From NCBI RefSeq assembly GCF_000334895.1, contig NZ_BAFM01000025.1, positions 1-37,103 on the forward strand: a stretch of DNA of 37,103 nt, given 5' to 3'. Origin of the DNA: Halococcus agarilyticus. Lineage in GTDB: Archaea > Halobacteriota > Halobacteria > Halobacteriales > Halococcaceae. Under the pieces are notes generated by a model. It saw only the letters and a program-made list of their open reading frames with translations, ran no database searches and was not told where the DNA came from. Of the stretch, positions 30,891 through 37,103 are shown one piece after another; positions within the stretch are counted from its first letter, which is position 1, and the number at the start of each line of letters is the position of its first letter. The position numbers and the translations under genes are program-made.

Positions 30891-31898
30891 ATGGACGCCA
30901 TCCACGTAGACGGGCTGACCAAGGAGTTCGGCACGGTCACGGCGGTGGACGACCTGTCGTTCGCGGTCGAGCAGGGCGAGGTGTTCGGCCTCCTCGGCCC
31001 CAACGGGGCGGGGAAGTCGACCCTCATCAACATGCTGGTGACGCTGCTCGGATCGACGAGCGGGACTGCACGGGTCAACGGCCACGATATCCACGACGAA
31101 ACCGGCGACGTGCGCGACAGTCTCGGCATCGTCTTCCAGGAACCCGCGATCGACGAGGAGCTGACGGGCACGGAGAATCTCGCCTTTCACGGCCGGATGT
31201 ACGGCAAGCGAAAGGCGGAACGCGAGGAGCGCATCCCGGAAGTGCTCGAACTCGTCGACCTCGCCGACGAGGCGGACGACACGGTCGAGAGCTACTCCGG
31301 GGGGATGCAGCGCCGACTGGAGATCGGCCGCGGGCTGATGCACGAACCCGAGGTGCTCTTCCTCGACGAGCCCACCACGGGGCTGGACGCCCGAACCCGT
31401 CGAGACACCTGGGAGTACATCCAGCGACTCAACCGCGAGTCGGGCGTCACCATCGTCATCACGACCCACTATATGGACGAGGCGGACTTCCTCTGTGAGC
31501 GAGTGGCGATCATGGACCAGGGCGAGATCGTCGCGATCGATTCGCCCGAGGGGCTCAAGGACTCGCTGGGCGGCGACGTCGTCACGCTCGGGCTCGATGG
31601 CCAGGCGAACGAGTTCGTCGACCGTCTCGGCGACCGGCCGTGGGTGCGCGAGCGCGATCGAACCGACGAGGGGATCGCCGTCACGCTCGAACGGGGTGCG
31701 ACGAGAATCGTCGACCTCGTCCGGCTCGCCGACGAGACGGAGGCGACGATCACGGCCGTGGATCTCGAGAAGCCGAGCCTCGAGAACGTCTTCCTCTCGC
31801 TCACCGGCAGCACGCTGACCGAGCGTGAGGCCGACGAACCGTCGACGGAGCCGGCCTCGCGCGACCGGTCGTCGCAGGCCGCGAGGGCGAGACGATGA
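30891..31898 (+). CDS. DrrA-like ABC transporter ATP-binding protein
   Basis: A 335-residue ABC ATPase. Walker A GPNGAGKS is near residue 43, the Q-loop in GIVFQEPAIDEELTG, signature YSGGMQRRLEIGR, Walker B VLFLDEPTTGLD and H-loop ITTHYMDEAD. The C-terminal domain contains ITAVDLEKPSLENVFLSLTG, the DrrA-type ending, followed by an acidic/basic tail of about 30 residues. DrrA-type ATPases power drug or lipid export. Its last bases overlap the permease start (ATGA). A TetR-type palindrome in its promoter suggests induction by a transported compound. Confidence 0.92.
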   Translation: MDAIHVDGLTKEFGTVTAVDDLSFAVEQGEVFGLLGPNGAGKSTLINMLVTLLGSTSGTARVNGHDIHDETGDVRDSLGIVFQEPAIDEELTGTENLAFHGRMYGKRKAEREERIPEVLELVDLADEADDTVESYSGGMQRRLEIGRGLMHEPEVLFLDEPTTGLDARTRRDTWEYIQRLNRESGVTIVITTHYMDEADFLCERVAIMDQGEIVAIDSPEGLKDSLGGDVVTLGLDGQANEFVDRLGDRPWVRERDRTDEGIAVTLERGATRIVDLVRLADETEATITAVDLEKPSLENVFLSLTGSTLTEREADEPSTEPASRDRSSQAARARR

Positions 31899-32665
31899 GC
31901 CTCGTCGATCCCCTCGGCATCTACGGGCTCTGGCTCCGCGACGTGAAGCGGTTCCTGCGGACGCCCTCGCAGATCGTCGGCTCGCTCGTGTTTCCCCTAC
32001 TCTTTCTCGTGTTGCTGGGCTTCGGTCTCGACGGCGGGGCGATCCCCGGACTCCCGGAGGGCGTCGCGTATCTCCAGTATCTCGTTCCCGGGATCGTCGG
32101 GTTCACGATGCTGCTGGGGGCCTCGATCGCGGGGATCTCGATCCTCTCGGACCAGGACGTCGGCTTCCTGAAGGAGATCCTCGTCGCACCGGTGAGTCGG
32201 ACCTCCATAGTTCTCGGTCGGATCGCCGGCGGGTCGACGACGGCGATCGTCCAGGCGGTGCTCATCCTCGCGATCTCGATCCCGCTCGGGTTCGAGCTCG
32301 CGGGCTGGCTCTCGCTGCCGCTCGCAGCGGTCTTCCTCGTGTTGATCGCGACGACGTTCGTCGGCTTCGGCATCGCGCTGGCGTCGCAGTTCTCCGACAG
32401 CGAGGGATTCAGCCTGATCGTCCAGTTCGTCATCTTCCCGCTGTTCATCCTCTCGGGCGCGATCGTTCCCATCGAGGGTCTGCCCGAGCTGGTCCAGCCG
32501 CTCGCGTACATCAATCCGCTGACCTACGGCGTCGACGGCCTCCGGGCGGCGCTGGTCGGCACGTCGACGTATCCGCTCCTCGTGAACTTCGGCGCGCTCG
32601 TGGTCTCGTCGGTCGTCATGGTCTCCCTCGGTGCGTACCTGTTCGAGCGGGTCGAAGCGGTGTAG
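31895..32665 (+). CDS. DrrB-like ABC-2 transporter permease
   Basis: A 256-residue ABC-2 permease with about six helices: WLRDVKRFLRTPSQIVGSLVFPLLFLVLLG at the N-terminus, EILVAPVSRTSIVLGRIAGG, FPLFILSGAIVPIEGLPE and PLTYGVDGLRAALVG, all typical DrrB/ABC2_membrane motifs. It works with the upstream ATPase, to which it is translationally coupled by a 4-bp overlap. The substrate is unknown. Confidence 0.9.
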   Translation: MSLVDPLGIYGLWLRDVKRFLRTPSQIVGSLVFPLLFLVLLGFGLDGGAIPGLPEGVAYLQYLVPGIVGFTMLLGASIAGISILSDQDVGFLKEILVAPVSRTSIVLGRIAGGSTTAIVQAVLILAISIPLGFELAGWLSLPLAAVFLVLIATTFVGFGIALASQFSDSEGFSLIVQFVIFPLFILSGAIVPIEGLPELVQPLAYINPLTYGVDGLRAALVGTSTYPLLVNFGALVVSSVVMVSLGAYLFERVEAV

Positions 32666-32728
32666 CTCGCACGACGACCACTGTCGTCGATCCGGCCCCG
32701 GACCGATCCCGACGTCTTCGACACGACA

Positions 32729-32738
32729 ATCTTTATGT
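32729..32738 (+). promoter_or_regulatory. TATA box upstream of the Rid-family gene
   Basis: CAATCTTTATGTATCG. A start about 27 bp later would leave a leader of about 100 bp before the ATG at 32861, long for this window. The in-frame ATG at 32735 lies inside the TATA box and is unlikely to be used. Confidence 0.4.
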
Positions 32739-32860
32739 ATCGATCCGGGGAATTCGCCACGAGCGGTCGCGAGCCACCTCGACGGTCGTCGACCGCTGCC
32801 GTCGCGGCTCGCCACCGACGCCGCCCCGACCGTGGCCCGTGGCGTCTCTCGATCACCACC

Positions 32861-33310
32861 ATGGAACGACTGCTCATCAACCCGGACGAACTCAAGGACG
32901 CGCAAAGCATCGGCTACAACCACGCCGTCATCGAGAACGGCGAGTTCTCCATGGCCGGCCAGGTGGCGATGGACGCCGACGGCGAGATCGTCGGCGACGA
33001 CATCGCAAGCCAGGCACGCCGGGCGTACGAGAACCTCGGCCACCTCCTCGCGGCGATCGGCAAGGAGTTCGCCGACGTGACGAAGGTCACGACCCACATC
33101 GTCGACCCGCACTCGAACTACCACGCGGGGTACAAGGACGTCTACTGGGAGACGTTCGCGGAACCGTACCCGAGCCACACGGTGTTGGGCGTCCATCAGC
33201 TGGCCCACGAGGACTACCTCGTGGAGATCGAAGTCGACCTCGCGCTCACCGCGGCGGACGTCGACGCGATCGAACCGGACGGCGACGTGGTCCGGCGCGT
33301 CACGAGGTGA
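32861..33310 (+). CDS. Rid family protein (YjgF/YER057c/UK114) lacking the RidA arginine
   Basis: A 149-residue Rid-family protein: GEFSMAGQVAMDADGEIVG, ASQARRAYENLGHLLAAIG, VTKVTTHIVD and VEIEVDLALT follow the family fold (trimeric, ligand pockets between subunits). RidA proper deaminates reactive enamines/imines and needs an Arg (E. coli Arg105, in P-A-R-S). Here that position is H106 (P-S-H-T), so imine deaminase activity is doubtful and the protein is better placed among the other Rid subgroups. The sequence between Tyr88 and Trp96 (YHAGYKDVYWETFAEPYPS) carries several aromatic residues. It is downstream of the DrrB-like gene, with its own promoter. Confidence 0.87.
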   Translation: MERLLINPDELKDAQSIGYNHAVIENGEFSMAGQVAMDADGEIVGDDIASQARRAYENLGHLLAAIGKEFADVTKVTTHIVDPHSNYHAGYKDVYWETFAEPYPSHTVLGVHQLAHEDYLVEIEVDLALTAADVDAIEPDGDVVRRVTR

Positions 33311-33340
33311 CGGAGAGTCCTCTCTGCCGGCGGGCGATCG

Positions 33341-33991
33341 TCAGCCGTACAGCCGTTCGACGAGCGCGCCGAGGAGCTTGTTCTCGGCCCGACGGAGGTG
33401 CTCCTCGAACGTGCGGCGGTCGATGCCGAGCTCGGTGCCGAGTTCGGTCGTCGTCGTTCCACGGGGAATGGCGTAGTAGCCGGCCTCGTGGGCGGCGACG
33501 ATCGCCTCGCGCTGTCGATCCGAGAGCGTCGGGATCGCCGAGTGCAAGGAGAGCAGCGGGTGTTCTCGATCGATCGTCGTGGTCTCGCGCTTCGAGCGCA
33601 CCGTCACCCGGTATCGCTCGTTGATCTCGCGGTAGAACGCCGTCAGGTTGGCGGGATCGAGCGCGAACACCCGACAGAGCTTCGCGCCGCGCTCGTAGCG
33701 CAGTGGCGGCAGGAGGAGGCACTCGGTGGCCGCGAGGTGTGTCTCGACGTTGTCCTGTGTGTGGGGCTTCAGACACTCGTCGGTGACGACGACGTACTCA
33801 CTGCCCTCGGTGATCGTGTCCCTGACGCCGACGGCCGCCTCGATCTCCCCTCTGACCGCTTCGTTCGCGTCGTTTCCGACGTGCAACAGATCGCAGTGGT
33901 CGTTGCACCACAGTTCGATCTTCGCGTCGGTGCCCTGCGTCGCGTCCTCGTAGGCCACACCCCCGCTGATCTCGAAGAGCGCTTCGTACAT
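33341..33991 (-). CDS. HTH regulator of the bacterio-opsin activator (HTH_10) type
   Basis: A 216-residue protein. The C-terminal ~60 residues (LSDRQREAIVAAHEAGYYAIPRGTTTTELGTELGIDRRTFEEHLRRAENKLL) are the HTH_10 domain of the haloarchaeal Bat-like regulators. The N-terminal two thirds form an uncharacterised alpha/beta sensor-like region with several Cys residues (WCNDHCDLLH, DECLKPH, AECLLLPP). The start at 33991 has TATA-like CTTTATGATC at 34014-34023. A histidine-kinase remnant lies directly upstream on the opposite strand. Confidence 0.85.
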   Translation of the reverse strand: MYEALFEISGGVAYEDATQGTDAKIELWCNDHCDLLHVGNDANEAVRGEIEAAVGVRDTITEGSEYVVVTDECLKPHTQDNVETHLAATECLLLPPLRYERGAKLCRVFALDPANLTAFYREINERYRVTVRSKRETTTIDREHPLLSLHSAIPTLSDRQREAIVAAHEAGYYAIPRGTTTTELGTELGIDRRTFEEHLRRAENKLLGALVERLYG

Positions 33992-34013
33992 GGGCTGGAC
34001 GGTTGTCGCCCTG

Positions 34014-34023
34014 AGATCATAAA
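34014..34023 (-). promoter_or_regulatory. TATA box of the HTH_10 regulator
   Basis: The minus strand reads GCTTTATGATC, 23-32 bp upstream of the ATG at 33991. It touches the start of the histidine-kinase remnant on the other strand. Confidence 0.5.
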
Positions 34024-34181
34024 GCACCCTCCACGTGCCGGGGCTCGGCCTCACGATCGTCGACACGCTCGTCGAAGCCCACGGCTGGGAAATCGCGCTC
34101 GACGGCGACGGGGCGGAGGCGCGCTTCGAGGTCGTCTTCGGGCCGAGCGACCCGCTGCCGGTTCGGCGGCCGAGCGAATGA
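34023..34181 (+). pseudogene. Histidine kinase C-terminal remnant
   Basis: A 52-codon frame bounded by a stop on the left contains GLGLTIVDTLVEAHGWEIAL followed by ARFEVVFG. This is the G2 box and last strands of a HATPase_c domain, ending in a normal stop at 34179-34181. The H, N and G1 boxes and any start are missing. It is a truncated remnant whose left break coincides with the promoter of the HTH_10 gene. Confidence 0.75.
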
Positions 34182-34236
34182 CGCGACGCCCGATCGAGCG
34201 CCGGGCCCGAGTGGACGAGAACTGAAAGAGAAATCA

Positions 34237-34376
34237 CGAGCCGGAGTTCGAACCCGACCGCGAGAAGGTCGTTCGTTCGCGCCGGGATCACGTGGTTCGA
34301 ACCGTGCGTTCGGCGGCCGCTCGTTGCGTTCGTTTCCCGCAGCAAGCCTAGGCCGGGATTTGAACCGAAGGTTCAA
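34237..34376. other. Candidate attachment region: tRNA T-arm-like sequences and inverted repeat
   Basis: Three related segments begin with GCCGG(G)A and contain a TTCGAACC-like loop: 34240-34255 (minus strand CGGGTTCGAACTCCGGC, which can form a T-stem with two G-T pairs), 34281-34306, and 34352-34370. No complete tRNA cloverleaf could be built on either strand. An integrase gene follows 31 bp later, so these may be remnants of a tRNA-derived attachment site. Confidence 0.35.
34360..34376. promoter_or_regulatory. Perfect inverted repeat upstream of the integrase promoter
   Basis: TTGAACCGAAGGTTCAA: 7-bp arms around GAA. It lies immediately upstream of the integrase TATA box (TTATGTATAATAC at 34381-34393) and could be an operator or part of an attachment site. 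Confidence 0.55.
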
Positions 34377-34380
34377 TAGC

Positions 34381-34393
34381 TTATGTATAATAC
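34381..34393 (+). promoter_or_regulatory. TATA box of the integrase gene
   Basis: TTATGTATAATAC lies 14-26 bp upstream of the ATG at 34407. With the usual spacing, transcription starts at or just before the ATG. Confidence 0.5.
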
Positions 34394-34406
34394 TGAGATA
34401 TGAGCC

Positions 34407-35720
34407 ATGACCGACCCGGTAAGGATGCTCGACGCGCTCAAGCGTCAAATTCGGGGAAACCTGGATGAACTCGAAGACCACGAGGAACCGCGCGACGTGA
34501 ACGACCGCGACCGAGACGCACTGCTCGAATTCGACCGGCGGATGCAACTGTTGGATTCCAAATACGGCGACTACCGACGGGAGAAACTGTTGCGTCACTG
34601 TACCCGAATCGCCGAGAACGTCGGACCTGGAGTGCTCACTGACGCTCTTGAAAGCCGTGAAGCGGCGGAGGACATCGTTCTCTGGATTAAGAGCGAGTAC
34701 GACAACGAATACACGAAACACGACTACCGAACCGCGCTCCGCATCTTCGGGAAGCGCGTCACCGACGATGGCCTCGACGGCGACCCCGACGAACCCCCGG
34801 CGTCCATCACATGGGTCCCGTCGGGTACGAGCAGTAGTCACGACCCCGTGCCGGACCCCGCCGATATGCTCGAATGGGAGGCGGACGTGAAGCCGATGAT
34901 TAAGGCGACGCAGAACGCCCGCGACGCCGCGCTCATCGCCGTCGCCTTCGACGCCGGAGCACGGAGCGGCGAGCTTCAAGACCTCACCGTCGGGAACGTG
35001 AACGACCACGAGCATGGTCTTCAAATCATGGTTGACGGGAAACAGGGACAGCGGTCCGTCCCACTCATCCCGAGCGTCCCGTATCTTCGGCAGTGGCTGT
35101 ACGGGCGGGGCGGGAGTGCGCACCCCGCACCCGACGACTCGAACGCCCCGCTGTGGTCGAAGTTGAGCGCGTCCGACCCGCTCACCTACCGCCGGTTCCG
35201 CGACATCTTTAAGAATGCGGCGGAGCGCGCGGGCGTCACGAAACCGAACGACCCGACGAACTTCCGAAAGTCGAGCGCGACGTTCCTCGCCCGGCAGGAC
35301 ATGAGTCAGGCGTACATCGAAGACCGACAGGGCCGGGTACGGGGAAGCGACGCGACAGCGCACTACGTCGCTCGCTTCGGCGGCGAGAGCGATACCGAGT
35401 ACGCGAAACTTCACGGCGTCGAGGTCGAGGAAGACGACGCCGAACCGTTCGGTCCCGTCGAATGTCCCCGGTGCGGGAAGGACACGCCCCGCGACGAACC
35501 GAAGTGCGTGTGGTGCGGACAGGTGCTCGACTACGACGCTATGCCGGAACTCGAAGCTCAACAACGCGAACTCCGGGACGCCGTGTTTCGACTCGCAGGA
35601 GAGAACCCGGAGGTGCTTGAGGACGTGAACCGCGCCCGCGACCTCATGACGGTCTTCGAGGACAACCCCGACCTTTTCGAGGACGCACAAGGGTTCGTCG
35701 AGGCGCTGTCCGACGGATAG
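34407..35720 (+). CDS. Tyrosine recombinase (integrase) with C-terminal zinc ribbon
   Basis: A 437-residue tyrosine recombinase. There is an N-terminal SAM-like core-binding region (about 35-130) and a catalytic domain with R186 (GARSGEL), a beta-hairpin lysine near K212, R287 in the position of the H-x-x-R motif (the His is replaced, T-N-F-R), and the nucleophile Tyr at Y320 (ATAHYVARFG). After the catalytic domain, C353/C356 and C367/C370 form a zinc ribbon, followed by a helical acidic tail. Such enzymes integrate and excise genetic elements. It is convergent with a small gene 2 bp away, and a perfect inverted repeat precedes its TATA box. Confidence 0.88.
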   Translation: MTDPVRMLDALKRQIRGNLDELEDHEEPRDVNDRDRDALLEFDRRMQLLDSKYGDYRREKLLRHCTRIAENVGPGVLTDALESREAAEDIVLWIKSEYDNEYTKHDYRTALRIFGKRVTDDGLDGDPDEPPASITWVPSGTSSSHDPVPDPADMLEWEADVKPMIKATQNARDAALIAVAFDAGARSGELQDLTVGNVNDHEHGLQIMVDGKQGQRSVPLIPSVPYLRQWLYGRGGSAHPAPDDSNAPLWSKLSASDPLTYRRFRDIFKNAAERAGVTKPNDPTNFRKSSATFLARQDMSQAYIEDRQGRVRGSDATAHYVARFGGESDTEYAKLHGVEVEEDDAEPFGPVECPRCGKDTPRDEPKCVWCGQVLDYDAMPELEAQQRELRDAVFRLAGENPEVLEDVNRARDLMTVFEDNPDLFEDAQGFVEALSDG

Positions 35721-35722
35721 AG

Positions 35723-35917
35723 TCATTCCTCGTCGGCGTCCCGGAGCTTGTCGAACTCGCGTTGAACCTGCTCGAAGTCGTCAGTCTTTCCGCCGTTTGC
35801 GAGCAGGGCGAGCGCGTACCCACGGGCTTCGGTATCGCCGTGAGCGAGCATCCGACCGAGCAGGTCACGGTTCTCCGCGACGAACTCCTGAACCTCCTCA
35901 GGGTCGTCGGCAGTCAT
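35723..35917 (-). CDS. Small acidic protein beside the integrase, unknown
   Basis: A 64-residue, strongly acidic helical protein (PEEVQEFVAENRDLLGRMLAHGD, then YALALLANG and a charged C-terminus). I do not recognise a family. It converges on the integrase with 2 bp between stop codons, an arrangement that suggests a conserved pair, possibly a directionality or copy-control factor; this is inference. Its ATG overlaps the stop of a short upstream frame (ATGA) that may or may not be coding. Confidence 0.6.
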   Translation of the reverse strand: MTADDPEEVQEFVAENRDLLGRMLAHGDTEARGYALALLANGGKTDDFEQVQREFDKLRDADEE

Positions 35918-35945
35918 GTCGTCTCACCATCTCGACGGAAAGTGT

Positions 35946-36053
35946 ATGAGCTGCCGTTGCCGAACGTGCGCCACAGCCGCACCACCTCTCCTCTGCCAGG
36001 TCTGTCGCGTGACCGTTCAAATCGCCGTTCGCACACGGTCGTTTCGTGGCTAG
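35946..36053 (+). CDS. Cys-rich micro-ORF, doubtful
   Basis: A 35-codon frame starting with the ATG at 35946. It begins MSCRCRTC and has a further C-x2-C about nine residues later, five cysteines in the first 20 residues. That pattern could bind zinc, but no promoter element is visible and a minus-strand frame of similar length covers the same DNA. Confidence 0.22.
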   Translation: MSCRCRTCATAAPPLLCQVCRVTVQIAVRTRSFRG

Positions 36054-36077
36054 ATGGGGCACGTGCAACCCTCATTG

Positions 36078-36254
36078 TTATCTCTCGAAACCCGCGGTTT
36101 CGGCCTGCTCGGGGTCGTACTGCTCCGCCATTTTTCGGATAAGAGAATCATACGTTTCAGCCCCTCTCTTGAGAGGTATCACGACTTCCTCCCGCGTCGA
36201 AACCCGAAGTGGAATCGCTGTCTTCGCGTCGTATCCCGAATCAGATTCGGACAT
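36078..36254 (-). CDS. Small antitoxin-like protein
   Basis: A 58-residue protein: an N-terminal acidic stretch, a beta-strand-like IPLRVSTREEVVIPLK segment, then RGAETYDSLIRKMAEQYDP and a short tail. The 'strand, L-K-R-G-x-E-T-Y-D-x-L-I, helix' pattern recalls small haloarchaeal VapB-like/DUF7557 proteins, often antitoxins. No toxin gene is adjacent. The start is supported by TATA-like CGTAATAAG at 36279-36287, and codon use looks genuine. It is too short to stand out among longer overlapping frames, which are antisense artefacts. Confidence 0.65.
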   Translation of the reverse strand: MSESDSGYDAKTAIPLRVSTREEVVIPLKRGAETYDSLIRKMAEQYDPEQAETAGFER

Positions 36255-36278
36255 GTCGGTTCATCAAGGATGGTACCA

Positions 36279-36287
36279 CTTATTACG
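36279..36287 (-). promoter_or_regulatory. TATA box of the antitoxin-like gene
   Basis: The minus strand reads CGTAATAAGT, 25-33 bp upstream of the ATG at 36254. Confidence 0.45.
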
Positions 36288-36394
36288 AGTTGTCGTGGCT
36301 TTCCCCACCCCTCCTCTTCAGCGACAGAAATTCTCGGCGTCAAGTCCACTGGGAGTCTCAACGAGCGCGCTGGGCGGCAAGCCTGTGAAGATTT

Positions 36395-36910
36395 CTATCT
36401 GCTGTCGGTGTTCACGTTCCTGCGTTCCCGCCGCCCCTCTCGTGCTCTGTTCTCCAACTCCCTGAGGTCGCGGCTACGAGCGAGGAATGCGTCTATAGTG
36501 TGAGTAGGAAACGGCTCCTCACCCTCGGAGAGAACATCCAGCAACTCCACCGTGAGGCGCGTCTCCATCACCTGAGCATCCGCCAACTCCATCGCCCGTT
36601 CCTTTGAGTATGTTGGGGCGCGTTCCTGGTGGCTTTGGACGAGAATCGTATGAATAGCCCGCTCTTCCTCGGAGAATGTCTTACGAAGGTCCTCAGGAGC
36701 CATATGGCGACCGTGACGCATGGCATTTGTGTTCCCAATAGGGGCTGCTCCACCAGAGTTTCCGACTGCGTTGGGGTTGTCGGTGGGCGCTCCGTGGTCG
36801 GAGGGCGGTCCGGTCTCGTCGTGCATGAAACACGTCTTATCCGGTGGGGCGGACCGTTGGCAGGGAGAGCCATCTTCGGTGGCTTCGGAGGCACACTGCC
36901 CGATTCCCAT
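36395..36910 (-). CDS. Zinc-knuckle protein of the virus-associated 'GN.NA..HG' type
   Basis: A 171-residue protein. The N-terminus has C6, C17, C27 and H30 in a C-x10-C-x9-C-x2-H pattern. It is followed by a Pro/Gly/Asn stretch with NSGGAAPIGNTNAMRHG. This order, a Cys/His knuckle then a G-N-x-N-A-x-x-H-G motif, is common in small phage proteins, some annotated as terminase small subunit-like (family knowledge). The remainder is helical and charged. The function is therefore uncertain, but it supports a viral or plasmid origin for this region. TATA-like ACTAATTTGC lies about 20-31 bp upstream of the start. Confidence 0.65.
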   Translation of the reverse strand: MGIGQCASEATEDGSPCQRSAPPDKTCFMHDETGPPSDHGAPTDNPNAVGNSGGAAPIGNTNAMRHGRHMAPEDLRKTFSEEERAIHTILVQSHQERAPTYSKERAMELADAQVMETRLTVELLDVLSEGEEPFPTHTIDAFLARSRDLRELENRAREGRRERRNVNTDSR

Positions 36911-37103
36911 ATCCCACTTTGTGTTTGAATCAGCAAATTAGTTTGGGCAGGCAGAGGGGAGTTTCCGATGGTTTTCACTGTGAGCAGCTGAGAATAGCTC
37001 AATATCGTGACCGAACAGAAAGGTATTGGCATCTCATTGGTCAATACTCATTTACATCGAATCCACAAACTTGAACAGACATTAGATGGATGTATAAGTG
37101 CCT
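36911..37103. other. AT-rich end of window without a gene
   Basis: No frame here resembles a gene. It contains the promoter of the upstream minus-strand gene and, at 37093-37098, GTATAAGTG, which could be the TATA box of a plus-strand gene beyond the edge. Confidence 0.4.

Larger units (their letters stand above)
34360..37103. mobile_element. One end of a probable integrated element, continuing past the window
   Basis: The block starts with an inverted repeat and a tyrosine integrase. It continues with small genes of unknown function and a protein of a type found in viruses, and becomes markedly AT-richer from about 36050. The other end is not in the window, so the boundaries are inferred. 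Confidence 0.5.

Noticed and set aside
34237-34380. A complete tRNA gene
   Set aside because: T-arm-like sequences occur, but no matching acceptor 5' strand, D-arm or anticodon arm could be placed at the right distance on either strand.
35918-36041. A 41-codon minus-strand frame ending in ATGA overlap with the small acidic gene
   Set aside because: Arg-rich with no motif and no promoter element. The 4-bp overlap is suggestive but not enough to call it.
36179-36361. A 60-codon minus-strand frame
   Set aside because: It overlaps the 58-aa antitoxin-like gene in another frame and covers that gene's TATA box.
36568-37044. A 158-codon minus-strand frame at the right edge
   Set aside because: It is a shifted reading of the zinc-knuckle gene; the Pro/Thr-rich sequence has no family resemblance, whereas the other frame has clear motifs.
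1-37103. CRISPR arrays, complete insertion sequences and rRNA genes
   Set aside because: No regularly spaced direct repeats with unique spacers, no transposase and no rRNA-like sequence were seen.

Overview
This window is about two thirds GC, encodes acidic proteins, and has TATA-like boxes about 26-33 bp upstream of many start codons with almost no leader, which is the leaderless transcription typical of haloarchaea. Archaeal-type DnaG, Orc1/Cdc6, homoserine kinase, a HFX_2341-family regulator, DUF1405, DUF92 and a bacterio-opsin-activator-type HTH protein place it in class Halobacteria. I cannot name the genus with confidence. Most of the window is ordinary chromosome. Both edges are AT-richer and look foreign.

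Left edge (1-~780): the C-terminal TOPRIM part of an OLD-family nuclease in AT-richer DNA. Core block 1 (888-7859): homoserine kinase, a PH-domain membrane protein, PdxS (vitamin B6), a cysteine synthase/cystathionine beta-synthase, a DUF433/DUF5615 toxin-antitoxin-like pair, an alpha/beta hydrolase and a cystathionine gamma-synthase/lyase. ThrB, CBS and CGS together outline threonine and sulfur amino acid metabolism. The toxin-antitoxin-like pair lies between the intact CBS 3' end and a diverged second copy of that 3' end.

Core block 2 (7950-18917): DUF1405 membrane protein, a short Orc1/Cdc6, two small haloarchaeal unknowns, a HFX_2341-family regulator, a CsaA-like tRNA-binding protein, a type 1 isopentenyl-diphosphate isomerase homologue lacking the catalytic Cys, a diacylglycerol-kinase-like protein, a PHP protein, an Lrp/AsnC regulator divergent from carA with two matching palindromes between them, a zinc-ribbon membrane protein and DnaG.

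Core block 3 (18818-33991): GNAT and DUF92 genes, a cis-prenyltransferase homologue with a degenerate active site, an APC permease, a micro zinc ribbon, a matrixin-like lipoprotein whose second half looks like a decayed copy of the first, an AI-2E-type exporter, an ABC operon (ATPase, two permeases, TetR) whose ATPase carries an apparent frameshift, then a second TetR with three matching palindromes at its own promoter and at a divergent DrrAB-like ABC exporter/zinc-ribbon pair, a Rid-family protein and an HTH regulator.

Right edge (34023-37103): a histidine kinase remnant, tRNA T-arm-like sequences and a perfect inverted repeat, then a tyrosine integrase and small unknown genes in increasingly AT-rich DNA. 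This is probably one end of an integrated element that continues past the window. Two long intergenic gaps (2289-2702 and 12107-12532) hold copies of one GC-rich repeat family plus a shared 3'-end element.
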